From BRH-c25 sp035627615 (lineage in GTDB: Bacteria > Bacillota > Clostridia > Lutisporales > Lutisporaceae), in the NCBI GenBank assembly GCA_035627615.1, contig DASPLL010000020.1:53031-117030 (forward strand): DNA of 64,000 nucleotides. The letters run 5' to 3'. Below are positions 44,354 through 51,973 of the stretch, in pieces. Position 1 is the stretch's first letter. Every line of letters begins with the position of its first letter. The notes under the pieces are model-generated. The model was not told where the DNA came from, made no database searches, and was given only the letters and a program-made list of their open reading frames with translations. Both the position numbers and the translations under genes were made by a program.

Positions 44354-45838
44354 ATGGAAAATGTAGTAACTGCATTAGTCAATATATTTTCTGCAGCTAA
44401 TTTTATGTATTTGATTGCAGGGTCAGTAATCGGACTGATCATAGGCGTGCTGCCGGGATTAGGTCCGACCTTCGGTACAGCTCTGGTACTTCCGTTTACT
44501 TTTGGAATGAGCCCTGACTCAGCATTAATTCTCCTGAGTGCAGTATATTCATGTACTGCTTACGGAGACGGTATCACTTCAATTCTCTTGAATGTACCTG
44601 GCGGCCCGGGAGGGGTGGCTCTCACCTTCGACGGTTATACCCTTACACGTAAGGGTAAGGCTGCTGAAGCCCTGGGGGCTCTTGTTGGCTCATCCTTTGT
44701 CGGCGGTATAGTCGGAGTTCTGGCTCTTATGTTTATTGCACCTCCTATGGCGGAGTTCTCTCTGAAGATCGGCCCGGCGGAATACTTCATGCTTGCTATG
44801 TTCGGTTTATCAATGGTAGCAGTAGCCGGTAAGGGTGATACGGCAAAGGGACTTATTCTCGGCTGTTTGGGTCTGCTCTTCTCCTTTGTAGGAATTGATG
44901 TAATTACAGGAGCAGAAAGATTTACTTTCGGCAGCACTTTTCTTGAGGACGGGTTATCCACTGTAAGTGCCACAATCGGCTTGTTTGCTCTTTCTCAAGT
45001 GTTCATACTCGCAGAAGAAGGCGGCAGCATAGCCGGTGAGTTTACGCTGGTAACCAAGCCCTGGAGCGGAATCCGTGCTACAATAAAGTACTGGTATGTT
45101 ACATTACGCTCTTCCATACTGGGTGTTTCCATAGGTATGATACCTGGAATAGGAATATCTACGGCCAGTATCCTGTCTTATATTGCCGAGAAGAGAATTT
45201 CAAAAAATCCTGAGTCTTATGGAGAAGGTAATATAAGAGGTGTTATTGCCCCCCAGGCATCTTCAAACGCTTGTGTAAGCGGGGAGCTTATTCCTGCTTT
45301 TGCACTGGGGATACCGGGAGGTGCCACAGCTGCCATATTCCTGGCTGCAATGACCTTACACGGCCTCAGACCTGGTCTCAGCTTCTTCTCGACGGGCGGA
45401 GCCCTGGTTGATACTATCTTTATGGGAATGATAATGGCGCAATTTGTTATATTGTTCTTCGGACTGACATCTACACCGCTTCTGGCAAAAATCACAAAAG
45501 TACCGAATGCAATCCTGGTACCGGTAATTATGGCTCTCTGCTTTGTAGGAGCATTTGCAGTAAATAATTATATCGAAGATGTGATTGTTGCTATAGTTTT
45601 CGGAGTTATCGGATATGTGATGTTTAAGAACAAATGGCCGATGCAGTGTCTTGTTCTCGGACTGGTGCTGGGTGAGATCGCTGAGAGCAACTTCCACCGC
45701 GCAATGCAGATATCAGGCGGGTCATACGGCATATTTGTTCAGAAACCGATCTCTCTGGTTTTACTTATTTCAATTGTTGCAATTTTATTCTGGACTTATT
45801 TTGGCGATGTAATCAAAGCGAAGCTGAAAAATGCATAA
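44354..45838 (+). CDS. TctA-family large membrane subunit
   Basis: 494 residues, ~12 hydrophobic segments. GLIIGVLPGLGPTFGTALVLPFTFGM and GVSIGMIPGIGISTASILSY are the duplicated substrate-site motifs of TctA. It uses an ion gradient and depends on the TctC receptor. It completes the transporter. Confidence 0.93.
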   Translation: MENVVTALVNIFSAANFMYLIAGSVIGLIIGVLPGLGPTFGTALVLPFTFGMSPDSALILLSAVYSCTAYGDGITSILLNVPGGPGGVALTFDGYTLTRKGKAAEALGALVGSSFVGGIVGVLALMFIAPPMAEFSLKIGPAEYFMLAMFGLSMVAVAGKGDTAKGLILGCLGLLFSFVGIDVITGAERFTFGSTFLEDGLSTVSATIGLFALSQVFILAEEGGSIAGEFTLVTKPWSGIRATIKYWYVTLRSSILGVSIGMIPGIGISTASILSYIAEKRISKNPESYGEGNIRGVIAPQASSNACVSGELIPAFALGIPGGATAAIFLAAMTLHGLRPGLSFFSTGGALVDTIFMGMIMAQFVILFFGLTSTPLLAKITKVPNAILVPVIMALCFVGAFAVNNYIEDVIVAIVFGVIGYVMFKNKWPMQCLVLGLVLGEIAESNFHRAMQISGGSYGIFVQKPISLVLLISIVAILFWTYFGDVIKAKLKNA

Positions 45839-45952
45839 TACAAACATTAAGGGTGATGTATAATGGGGTGGCATCGGAACAAGCCCCAATTTCATCACCA
45901 TTCTGTTATTAAACGTTATAAATATAGATTTTACAGTAAAGGGGTATAAAGA

Positions 45953-46642
45953 GTGAAAAGACAGTGGGATGATCTGTTAACAGATGTAGATAGAATTGTA
46001 ATCGAGAGAAGTAAATATGGACAGCCCAGGGGTTTTGGCAAAAAGCCTCTGCTCCTGGTCATTGATGCACAGCCAAATTACGTTGGCGCAAATAAGCCTA
46101 TTGAGGAGCAAATAGATGAATGGCCGGCCGGCAGCGGTGAAAAGGCCTGGGCAGGAGTAAAAAAGGTTTTATCCTTGAGAGATGCGGCCAGAGAAGCAGG
46201 GATACCTATTTTCTATACAAGAAATGTTCAGAATGCCACTACAATGTTTGACAGCTTCGCTACAAAGACAAAAAGGGACCAGACAAAGTTTGTTGACGGT
46301 AATCCGGCAGCAGACCTGCTTCCTGAGATAAAGCCCTTACCTGATGAACTGGTTATTCCAAAAGGTTATGCCAGTGTATTCTATGGTACTCCGCTGCAAA
46401 GCTATCTGGTCAAGCTGGGGATAGACACCATCATTATCGTCGGCGGTACGACAAGCGGCTGCTGCCGTGCAACAGCAGTAGATGCTGCAACAAGGAACTA
46501 TAATGTGGGCTTCGTGGAAGACTGTTTGTTTGACAGGATTACAGTATCACACAAGGCTGCTCTTCTGGACATCTGGATGAAGTACGGAGATGTCGTAACA
46601 AGTGATTATGTGAAGGAATACTTTAAGACCCTTGGAAAATAA
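45953..46642 (+). CDS. Isochorismatase-family amidohydrolase
   Basis: 229 residues; GTG start after AGGGGT. The D38 (LLVIDAQ), K137 (IPKGYASVF) and C170 (GGTTSGCCRAT) triad marks a cysteine amidohydrolase such as N-carbamoylsarcosine amidase, maleamate amidase or ureidoacrylate amidohydrolase. It suggests that some intermediate of the pathway is an amide or carbamoyl compound. A hairpin region separates it from TctA by 115 bases. Confidence 0.88.
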   Translation: MKRQWDDLLTDVDRIVIERSKYGQPRGFGKKPLLLVIDAQPNYVGANKPIEEQIDEWPAGSGEKAWAGVKKVLSLRDAAREAGIPIFYTRNVQNATTMFDSFATKTKRDQTKFVDGNPAADLLPEIKPLPDELVIPKGYASVFYGTPLQSYLVKLGIDTIIIVGGTTSGCCRATAVDAATRNYNVGFVEDCLFDRITVSHKAALLDIWMKYGDVVTSDYVKEYFKTLGK

Positions 46643-46693
46643 TCAGGGGTCTCCTATAAAGAACCATTTACGATCCGGACTTGCACCTCAAAT

Positions 46694-47830
46694 TTATTTT
46701 TCTTTATCAAAACAGTTTACTTCGTCGATAATATATTCAAGGTCTTCAAAATCAGCATGCTGGATTTCTTTCAGGTACTTTTCCCTGAGCTTTGGCTTTT
46801 CGAGGTCCCCACTTTTTATCCGGGGATTGCCCCTTAAGGTTGTCTCGAAAGGCGTCCTTTCCAGTTCTGTATTACCTTTAGCTTTAAGAATATTGAGGAG
46901 CTTATCGCCTTTTTCATTATTGCTCAGGATCAAAGATACTCCAAGATCATTTTTGTATTCCTTCGGGACACCCCAATAATCTGCCAGTGTCAGGTCACCC
47001 TGCCGGGGCGTACTGCAAAAGGTGCAGTTGTAGCAGGCGTCATTTAAGTACAGGTCGCTAAGAAAACCGACCATGAACGGATCCTTGCGGAAGGTTTCCG
47101 AATAACTGCTTCCATCCGTAAATTCGATATACATTCTGAATTTGGACCAACCAATGTCTTTATTGCGGAAATTGATGGCTTTGACTGTACGGGAATCCCT
47201 TATATATTCCAGGTATTTATGGAAAACAGCTGCAGAGGGTGTGCCGTGACAAACCAGGTCGAGGGTTATGAGGTTTTCGCTATTTACAAAATTATGAAGA
47301 GCGGCTACCTGACAGGGCAAACCGGAGAATAATACAAGCCTGCCGCTTTTGATCAGCTTATCGATTTGCGTATATGACAAACCGACGTTGCTCTGCAGAT
47401 ACTTTGAACCGCGGAAAGGAAGAAGGCCACTACTGGATTCTGTTTTTGCATGACAGAGGGTCCAGTCAGATTTCCAGCATACTCCATAAACAATGCCCTT
47501 TGAATCCAAAACAGTATTTGCTAATTCCGTAAATATTCCGCCTGAGGAACTGTGTTTCCGGAGTGCTTCGTTCTTAGACCAGGCAGCATATGAAATTACA
47601 TCTTCAGAAGACCTGTTATTGGTATGGGAAGATGAGCCTGTAAGCACAGGGCAGCGCCTGGAACAAAGACCGCAGTTGCTGCAGCGGTTTTCCATCAATT
47701 CAGGACGATAAAAGCCATATGATGACAATTTCATTTTTATTGCATTTTCAGGGCATGCATTGTAACAGGCAAAACAACCTGTGCATTTATCATAGGGTAT
47801 TGTATGGATTATACTATTATTAAAAGACAT
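46694..47830 (-). CDS. F420-hydrogenase beta-subunit-like Fe-S oxidoreductase
   Basis: 378 residues on the reverse strand; ATG 47830 lies 6 bases after GAGG, and an upstream in-frame ATG at 47866 has no site. Two N-terminal 4Fe-4S motifs (CTGCFACYNACP and CSNCGLCSRRCP) precede an FrhB/FdhB C-terminal domain with further cysteines (YNCTFCSTP). Such proteins pass electrons between flavin or F420 and other acceptors; in Clostridia many act with ferredoxin. It lies in reverse between the amidase and ubiX, so it is either an insert or a separately controlled electron-transfer partner. Confidence 0.87.
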   Translation of the reverse strand: MSFNNSIIHTIPYDKCTGCFACYNACPENAIKMKLSSYGFYRPELMENRCSNCGLCSRRCPVLTGSSSHTNNRSSEDVISYAAWSKNEALRKHSSSGGIFTELANTVLDSKGIVYGVCWKSDWTLCHAKTESSSGLLPFRGSKYLQSNVGLSYTQIDKLIKSGRLVLFSGLPCQVAALHNFVNSENLITLDLVCHGTPSAAVFHKYLEYIRDSRTVKAINFRNKDIGWSKFRMYIEFTDGSSYSETFRKDPFMVGFLSDLYLNDACYNCTFCSTPRQGDLTLADYWGVPKEYKNDLGVSLILSNNEKGDKLLNILKAKGNTELERTPFETTLRGNPRIKSGDLEKPKLREKYLKEIQHADFEDLEYIIDEVNCFDKEK

Positions 47831-47963
47831 ATAAGGCCTCGCTTTCAACGGTGTTGCCACTAACATTATTATACAGGATAAGTTCGGGACTAGCTATGGT
47901 ATACTAGAAAAAGATATAAAAATCATTTGCATTAATTTTTATTTATGTAAAGGAGTGTCAGGC

Positions 47964-48518
47964 TTGAAAATCATTGTAGGAATAAGCGGTGCTTCAGGCG
48001 CTATTTATGGTATAAGACTGCTGGAGGAATTGAAAAAGAGGAAGGTTGAAACCCATTTGATAATGAGCAGGTGGGGCGCGGTAACAATTGCCAAGGAAAC
48101 GGATTATACGGTGGAGCAGGTAAATGCCCTTGCCGATAAAATATATAGAGAAGACGATGTCAGTGCTGCAATATCCAGCGGCTCTTTTCAGACCGGAGGA
48201 ATGATAGTTGCACCGTGCAGCATGAAGACTCTGAGCGGTATCGCCAATGGATATGCAGAGGACCTTATGACAAGGGCAGCCGATGTATGCATCAAGGAAA
48301 GACGAAAGCTTATTCTGGTGGCAAGAGAAACTCCGCTAAATGCCATACACCTGGAAAATATGCTGAAGCTCTCGAGGATCGGAGTTGAGATCATGCCGCC
48401 TGTTCCGGCCTTCTATTCAAGGCCGCAGAGTATAGATGACATTGTTAACCATACAGTAGGACGCATCATGGACCATATAGGCCTGGAAAACCGGCTGTTT
48501 ACAAGATGGGGGGAGTAA
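47964..48518 (+). CDS. ubiX: UbiX flavin prenyltransferase
   Basis: 184 residues from TTG 47964, eight bases after AAAGGAG; GTG 47955 overlaps that site. IIVGISGASGAIYGIRLLEEL is the FMN-binding opening and PCSMKTLSGIANGYAEDL the second FMN contact of the UbiX/Pad1 family. It prenylates FMNH2 to make the cofactor of UbiD-type decarboxylases, here almost surely the UbiD at 41229-42656. It is followed without gap by the LpdD-like gene. Confidence 0.93.
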   Translation: MKIIVGISGASGAIYGIRLLEELKKRKVETHLIMSRWGAVTIAKETDYTVEQVNALADKIYREDDVSAAISSGSFQTGGMIVAPCSMKTLSGIANGYAEDLMTRAADVCIKERRKLILVARETPLNAIHLENMLKLSRIGVEIMPPVPAFYSRPQSIDDIVNHTVGRIMDHIGLENRLFTRWGE

Positions 48519-48519
48519 T

Positions 48520-48894
48520 ATGAAGTCCCAGATTCATGAAATGCTAGAAGACGGGAAATATTCTCTGGAAGCATTGCTTGTACTGACAGATGATGGAATC
48601 GCAATGTTTGTCGGCGGAGGAGAAAAACCGCATATAGGCACAGTAGTCATAAGCCAGCCCCGGCCGGGTATGAAGGCCGGCAGCGGTATAAGCTGCACTA
48701 CCTCGGTAACAAACATGCTGTCACATAAGGACGATCTGATAATAATCCCCATAGCTGAGGCTGTCTGCAAAAAAACAAGCATGGTTGTTGCAGCTTCAGG
48801 AGGGGTTCATATTGATAATGCTGATGAGTCAGCCATAAAAAGGCTTATGAGCAATATGGAGGAGCTTACAAAGAAGCTGCTGGAGAGGCTGTAA
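48520..48894 (+). CDS. LpdD-like prenylated-flavin chaperone
   Basis: 124 residues; ATG one base after the ubiX stop. It matches the small LpdD family (…GGGEKPHIGTVVIS…, …TTSVTNMLSHKDD…) that accompanies UbiX and the UbiD-type gallate or phenolic acid decarboxylase in many anaerobes and is thought to help load prenyl-FMN. Its presence supports an active UbiD. Confidence 0.78.
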   Translation: MKSQIHEMLEDGKYSLEALLVLTDDGIAMFVGGGEKPHIGTVVISQPRPGMKAGSGISCTTSVTNMLSHKDDLIIIPIAEAVCKKTSMVVAASGGVHIDNADESAIKRLMSNMEELTKKLLERL

Positions 48895-48912
48895 TACTGG
48901 ACTTTATATTTT

Positions 48913-48962
48913 GGGGCTATGTCTTCGGTCATACTAAAGACACAGCCCCATATCCGTTTTTA
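48913..48962 (+). terminator. Terminator after ubiX-lpdD
   Basis: GGGGCTATGTCTT pairs with AAGACACAGCCCC (one mismatch) with an 11-base loop, followed by a T-rich tail. Confidence 0.65.
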
Positions 48963-49078
48963 AAAGCAGGCATTCACTCTTGACAGTACTTCCACTAAAA
49001 TATCCTCATCAATTTTTTCTATAAATTCAGCCTGCCTTGCCGTGTAATCGAGAGATTTTAAGTGTTCTATCCTTGACA
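48960..49078 (-). pseudogene. Possible 3' remnant of an unknown gene
   Basis: The reverse strand has a short frame, 38-39 residues, ending at 48960 with …DYTARQAEFIEKIDEDIL…LSRVNACF. It is bounded upstream by TGA and has no ribosome site. The amphipathic, non-repetitive composition suggests the last part of a deleted gene. I do not recognise a family. Confidence 0.25.
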
Positions 49079-49102
49079 ATCAAGCCTTACAGAGAATATA
49101 AT
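49073..49102 (+). promoter_or_regulatory. Promoter of queT
   Basis: TTGACA (49073-49078) and TATAAT (49097-49102) are 18 bases apart, just before the riboswitch candidate. Confidence 0.75.
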
Positions 49103-49112
49103 TGAAAATGCA

Positions 49113-49154
49113 GTCAGTTCGAGACCATCCTGACTTAAAACAAAACTACGGAGG
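49113..49154 (+). promoter_or_regulatory. Candidate preQ1 class I riboswitch
   Basis: A 5-bp stem GTCAG/CTGAC (49113-49117 and 49130-49134) closes a 12-base loop TTCGAGACCATC and is followed by an A-rich strand TTAAAACAAAAC and then the ribosome site CGGAGG. This is the H-type pseudoknot plan of preQ1-I switches, with the ribosome site able to pair in the bound form. It lies directly before queT, the usual target. Binding would block translation. Confidence 0.72.
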
Positions 49155-49162
49155 TATTAAAA

Positions 49163-49642
49163 GTGAAAAATGTTCGATTCATGGTGCAAGGGGCATTGAT
49201 CGCAGCTATCTATGCGGTTTTAACCGTTGCATTTGCTCCAATCAGCTACGGCCCTTTGCAGGTCCGCATTTCCGAAGCGCTGACCGTTCTGCCGTTTTTT
49301 ACTCCGGCTGCGATTCCGGGGCTTTTTATTGGCTGTATCATTGCCAATCTGTACGGCATGCTGATGGGGATGGGCGCCGGTATGCTGGATGTCGTCTTCG
49401 GCAGCCTGGCAACCTTGCTGGCGGCTTATCTTTCCTACAAGATGCCGAAGAAATGGCTTGTGCCTCTTCCGCCTGTTGTCGTAAACGGAGTTGTTGTCGG
49501 TTTAATGCTGTACTATGTGCTTCAGCTGCCGCTTCTGGCTACTATGGGCTGGGTTGCTCTGGGGGAATTGGTTGCGTGTTATGTAATCGGTTATCCTTTG
49601 ATCCTGGTGCTCAATATATATAAGGACAAGATATTCAGATAA
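49163..49642 (+). CDS. queT: QueT-family queuosine precursor transporter
   Basis: 159 residues, GTG start 8 bases after GGAGG. Five to six hydrophobic segments; VAFAPISYGPLQVRISEALTVLPFF and GLFIGCIIANLYG match QueT, an ECF-type substrate (S) component that imports a queuosine precursor such as preQ1. The preQ1-I riboswitch candidate just upstream supports this. Confidence 0.9.
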   Translation: MKNVRFMVQGALIAAIYAVLTVAFAPISYGPLQVRISEALTVLPFFTPAAIPGLFIGCIIANLYGMLMGMGAGMLDVVFGSLATLLAAYLSYKMPKKWLVPLPPVVVNGVVVGLMLYYVLQLPLLATMGWVALGELVACYVIGYPLILVLNIYKDKIFR

Positions 49643-49644
49643 AA

Positions 49645-49684
49645 AATTCTCGCTGCCCTTTAAACAGGCAAGCGAGTTTTTTTA
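49645..49684. terminator. Bidirectional terminator between queT and the MalY/PatB-type gene
   Basis: CTCGCT-GCC pairs with GGC-AAGCGAG around a ~9-base loop, with A run on one side and T run on the other. Confidence 0.8.
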
Positions 49685-50854
49685 TCTTTTATCTACTGAT
49701 TCACGGATCCGTTTAAGTCCTACTTCAAGCAGGCTCCTGGGACAGGCTATGTTCATGCGCATAAAGCCTTCTCCACCTTCTCCAAAAGCACTGCCGTCAT
49801 TCAATCCTACCAGGGCTTTACTGATAAAGAAGTCTGCAAGATCCTTCTGATTCATTCCCAATTCCCTGCAGTCCAGCCATATAAGGTAGGTGCCCTCAGG
49901 CTTGAATACTTTTATTCCCGGTATATTATTCCTGAAATAATCCAGCAGGAAGTTAAGATTATCTTCCAGATAAGCAAGGAGCTGATCCAGCCACTCGGCT
50001 CCATGGGTGTATGCGGCCTCCAGTGCGGTAATGCCGAATAAATTGCTCATTTCTACACCGAGACCCTTTATCGTGTTATTGAACTTTTTACGTAAAGCCA
50101 TATCGGGAATGATTGCTACGGAGGTTGACAATCCGGCTATATTAAAGGTCTTGCTGGGAGCGAGGCAGGTCACGGTACGCTTTGCCAGCTCTTCAGATAT
50201 TGAAGCTGCAGGTGTATGGACATTGCCGCTGTAAATAAGGTCTGAATGTATTTCATCGGAGACAAGTATTACATTATGCTTGATGCACAGCTTTCCGACC
50301 TTTGTTAGTTCATCCCTGCTCCACACCCTGCCGACAGGGTTGTGGGGGCTGCATAGTATCATGACTTTTACACCGCTTCCGAGCTTTGTATCAAGATCTT
50401 CAAAATCCATCAGATACCTGCCGCCCTCCTGTTTCAGCCGGTTGTTCACAATAACCCTTCCGTTGCTTTCTATTGCTGAGAAGAAGGGGTAATACACCGG
50501 CGTCTGCACCAGTACCTTGTCCCCCGGCTCTGTGTAGGAGAGGACACTGAAGCTTAATGCAGGAACTACCCCGGGGCAAACCCATATCCAGTCCTTTTCT
50601 ATATGCCATCCATGCCTTTTCTCTGTCCAGTCCGCTATGGAAGCATAAAAACTATCAGGCCTGTTGGTATAGCCGTAAATTCCATGCCGGGCCCTTTTTA
50701 CGACAGCATCAATTACCGGCTGAGGGACTTCAAAATCCATATCCGCCACCCACATGGGGAGTACTTCGGAATTACCGAAAACCCTGTCAAGGTAGTCCCA
50801 CTTGACTGAGCCGGTACCCATGCGGTCTATGCTTTTATCAAAATTGTAATGCAT
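49682..50854 (-). CDS. MalY/PatB-family PLP-dependent C-S lyase
   Basis: 390 residues; ATG 50854 after AAAGGAGA. Fold-type I aminotransferase-like: MHYNFDKSIDRMGTGSVKWD opening, ADMDFEVP, SPHNPVGRVW, and SPSKTFNIAGLS with the PLP lysine. The branch includes cystathionine beta-lyases. It likely splits cystathionine or cysteine conjugates to pyruvate, ammonia and a thiol. It is a single gene. Confidence 0.92.
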   Translation of the reverse strand: MHYNFDKSIDRMGTGSVKWDYLDRVFGNSEVLPMWVADMDFEVPQPVIDAVVKRARHGIYGYTNRPDSFYASIADWTEKRHGWHIEKDWIWVCPGVVPALSFSVLSYTEPGDKVLVQTPVYYPFFSAIESNGRVIVNNRLKQEGGRYLMDFEDLDTKLGSGVKVMILCSPHNPVGRVWSRDELTKVGKLCIKHNVILVSDEIHSDLIYSGNVHTPAASISEELAKRTVTCLAPSKTFNIAGLSTSVAIIPDMALRKKFNNTIKGLGVEMSNLFGITALEAAYTHGAEWLDQLLAYLEDNLNFLLDYFRNNIPGIKVFKPEGTYLIWLDCRELGMNQKDLADFFISKALVGLNDGSAFGEGGEGFMRMNIACPRSLLEVGLKRIRESVDKR

Positions 50855-51004
50855 ATTTCTATCTCCTTTATAATAGATACTTTATAGTGAAATTATATAT
50901 CATTTTATTATACTATATATTTAAATAAATGAATTTGTATTAAAATAGAGAAAAGATTATTAAACTAGTTTGAGTGAAAGGGTGGGATTGATATAGTAGA
51001 CAAA

Positions 51005-51931
51005 TTGAATGATGAGCTTATGGAAGTAAGCCTGAAGCTTAGGGAAAGGGACAGATTACGTAATAACCTGAAGAAGAACCGGGATGTCCTGGCCGATAAG
51101 ACAAAAAAGTTGACTGAATGCGGAATCATTATGGAAAAGGAGGGCAAGGATTTAAAGAAGTATGAATCCCTGAGCCTGACAGGACTTTTCCATACGATAC
51201 TGGGAAACAAGGAGGAGCAGCTGGAAAAGGAGAGACAGGAGTTTCTTGCAGCAAAGCTAAAATATGATGAAACAAAGACAGCGGTCAAGGATCTGGAAAC
51301 CGGCATATCGGGGCTGATAAAAGAATTGGCTGCTTATGGAGAGGTTGATGACCAATATAATAGAATAATGAGGGCAAAGGAAACCTATATAATTGAACAC
51401 AACGATGAAAACTCCAACAAGCTGATGGATTTGATTGAGGAGCTTGCCGGGATCAGGTCCAGCATAAAGGAGATTAAAGAAGCGATGTCTGCAGGTCATC
51501 TGGTAAAGGAGAAGCTGCAGCAAATGATAGGTTCCCTTGAGAGCGCAGGCAACTGGGGTACATGGGATATGCTCGGCGGCGGATTTCTGGCGACGGCAGT
51601 CAAGCATTCAAGGATAGACGATGCGCGAAGCCTCGCCTATGATGTTCAAAAGCTACTGCGGGAGTTCCGCTATGAGTTGGAGGATGTGGATGCATATATC
51701 GAACTGGATGTGAATATAGGCTCCTTTGAGACCTTTGCAGACTATTTCTTTGACGGCCTTATTTCCGACTGGATCGTACAGTCCAGGATCAATGACTCGC
51801 TGAATAATTCATTGATGATGCGTGACAATATTGATGACATTCTGTCACGGCTCAGCAGAAAGCTTGACGAAGCACAAAAGAAGAGTGTCAGCATGGAGCA
51901 GGAGAAAAAGCATATTATAGAAGAATTATAG
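51005..51931 (+). CDS. Coiled-coil protein of unknown function
   Basis: About 308 residues, highly charged. Long heptad-like helices cover ~1-55, 70-110 and 130-180, then a region with GNWGTWDMLGGGFLATAVKHSRIDDARS (a short hydrophobic patch) and a final helix rich in K and E. The start is uncertain: TTG 51005 lacks a ribosome site, whereas GGGTGGGA ends ~19 bases earlier and an in-frame ATT or ATA start near 50987-50993 would give IDIVDKLNDELM. No domain that I recognise. Confidence 0.75.
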   Translation: MNDELMEVSLKLRERDRLRNNLKKNRDVLADKTKKLTECGIIMEKEGKDLKKYESLSLTGLFHTILGNKEEQLEKERQEFLAAKLKYDETKTAVKDLETGISGLIKELAAYGEVDDQYNRIMRAKETYIIEHNDENSNKLMDLIEELAGIRSSIKEIKEAMSAGHLVKEKLQQMIGSLESAGNWGTWDMLGGGFLATAVKHSRIDDARSLAYDVQKLLREFRYELEDVDAYIELDVNIGSFETFADYFFDGLISDWIVQSRINDSLNNSLMMRDNIDDILSRLSRKLDEAQKKSVSMEQEKKHIIEEL

Positions 51932-51968
51932 AAATAGAACCGGGCGAATATGCCCGGTTCTATTTCTA
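51932..51968 (+). terminator. Strong terminator after coiled-coil gene
   Basis: A 14-bp perfect stem (51932-51945 with 51952-51965) with a 6-base loop. The T run after is short; the A-rich side also serves the minus-strand genes. Confidence 0.75.
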
Positions 51969-51973
51969 TATAA

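Noticed and set aside
49102..49623. A 173-codon frame overlapping queT in another frame
   Set aside because: Queuosine transporter signature and the ribosome site support the GTG 49163 frame; the alternative lacks any family pattern.
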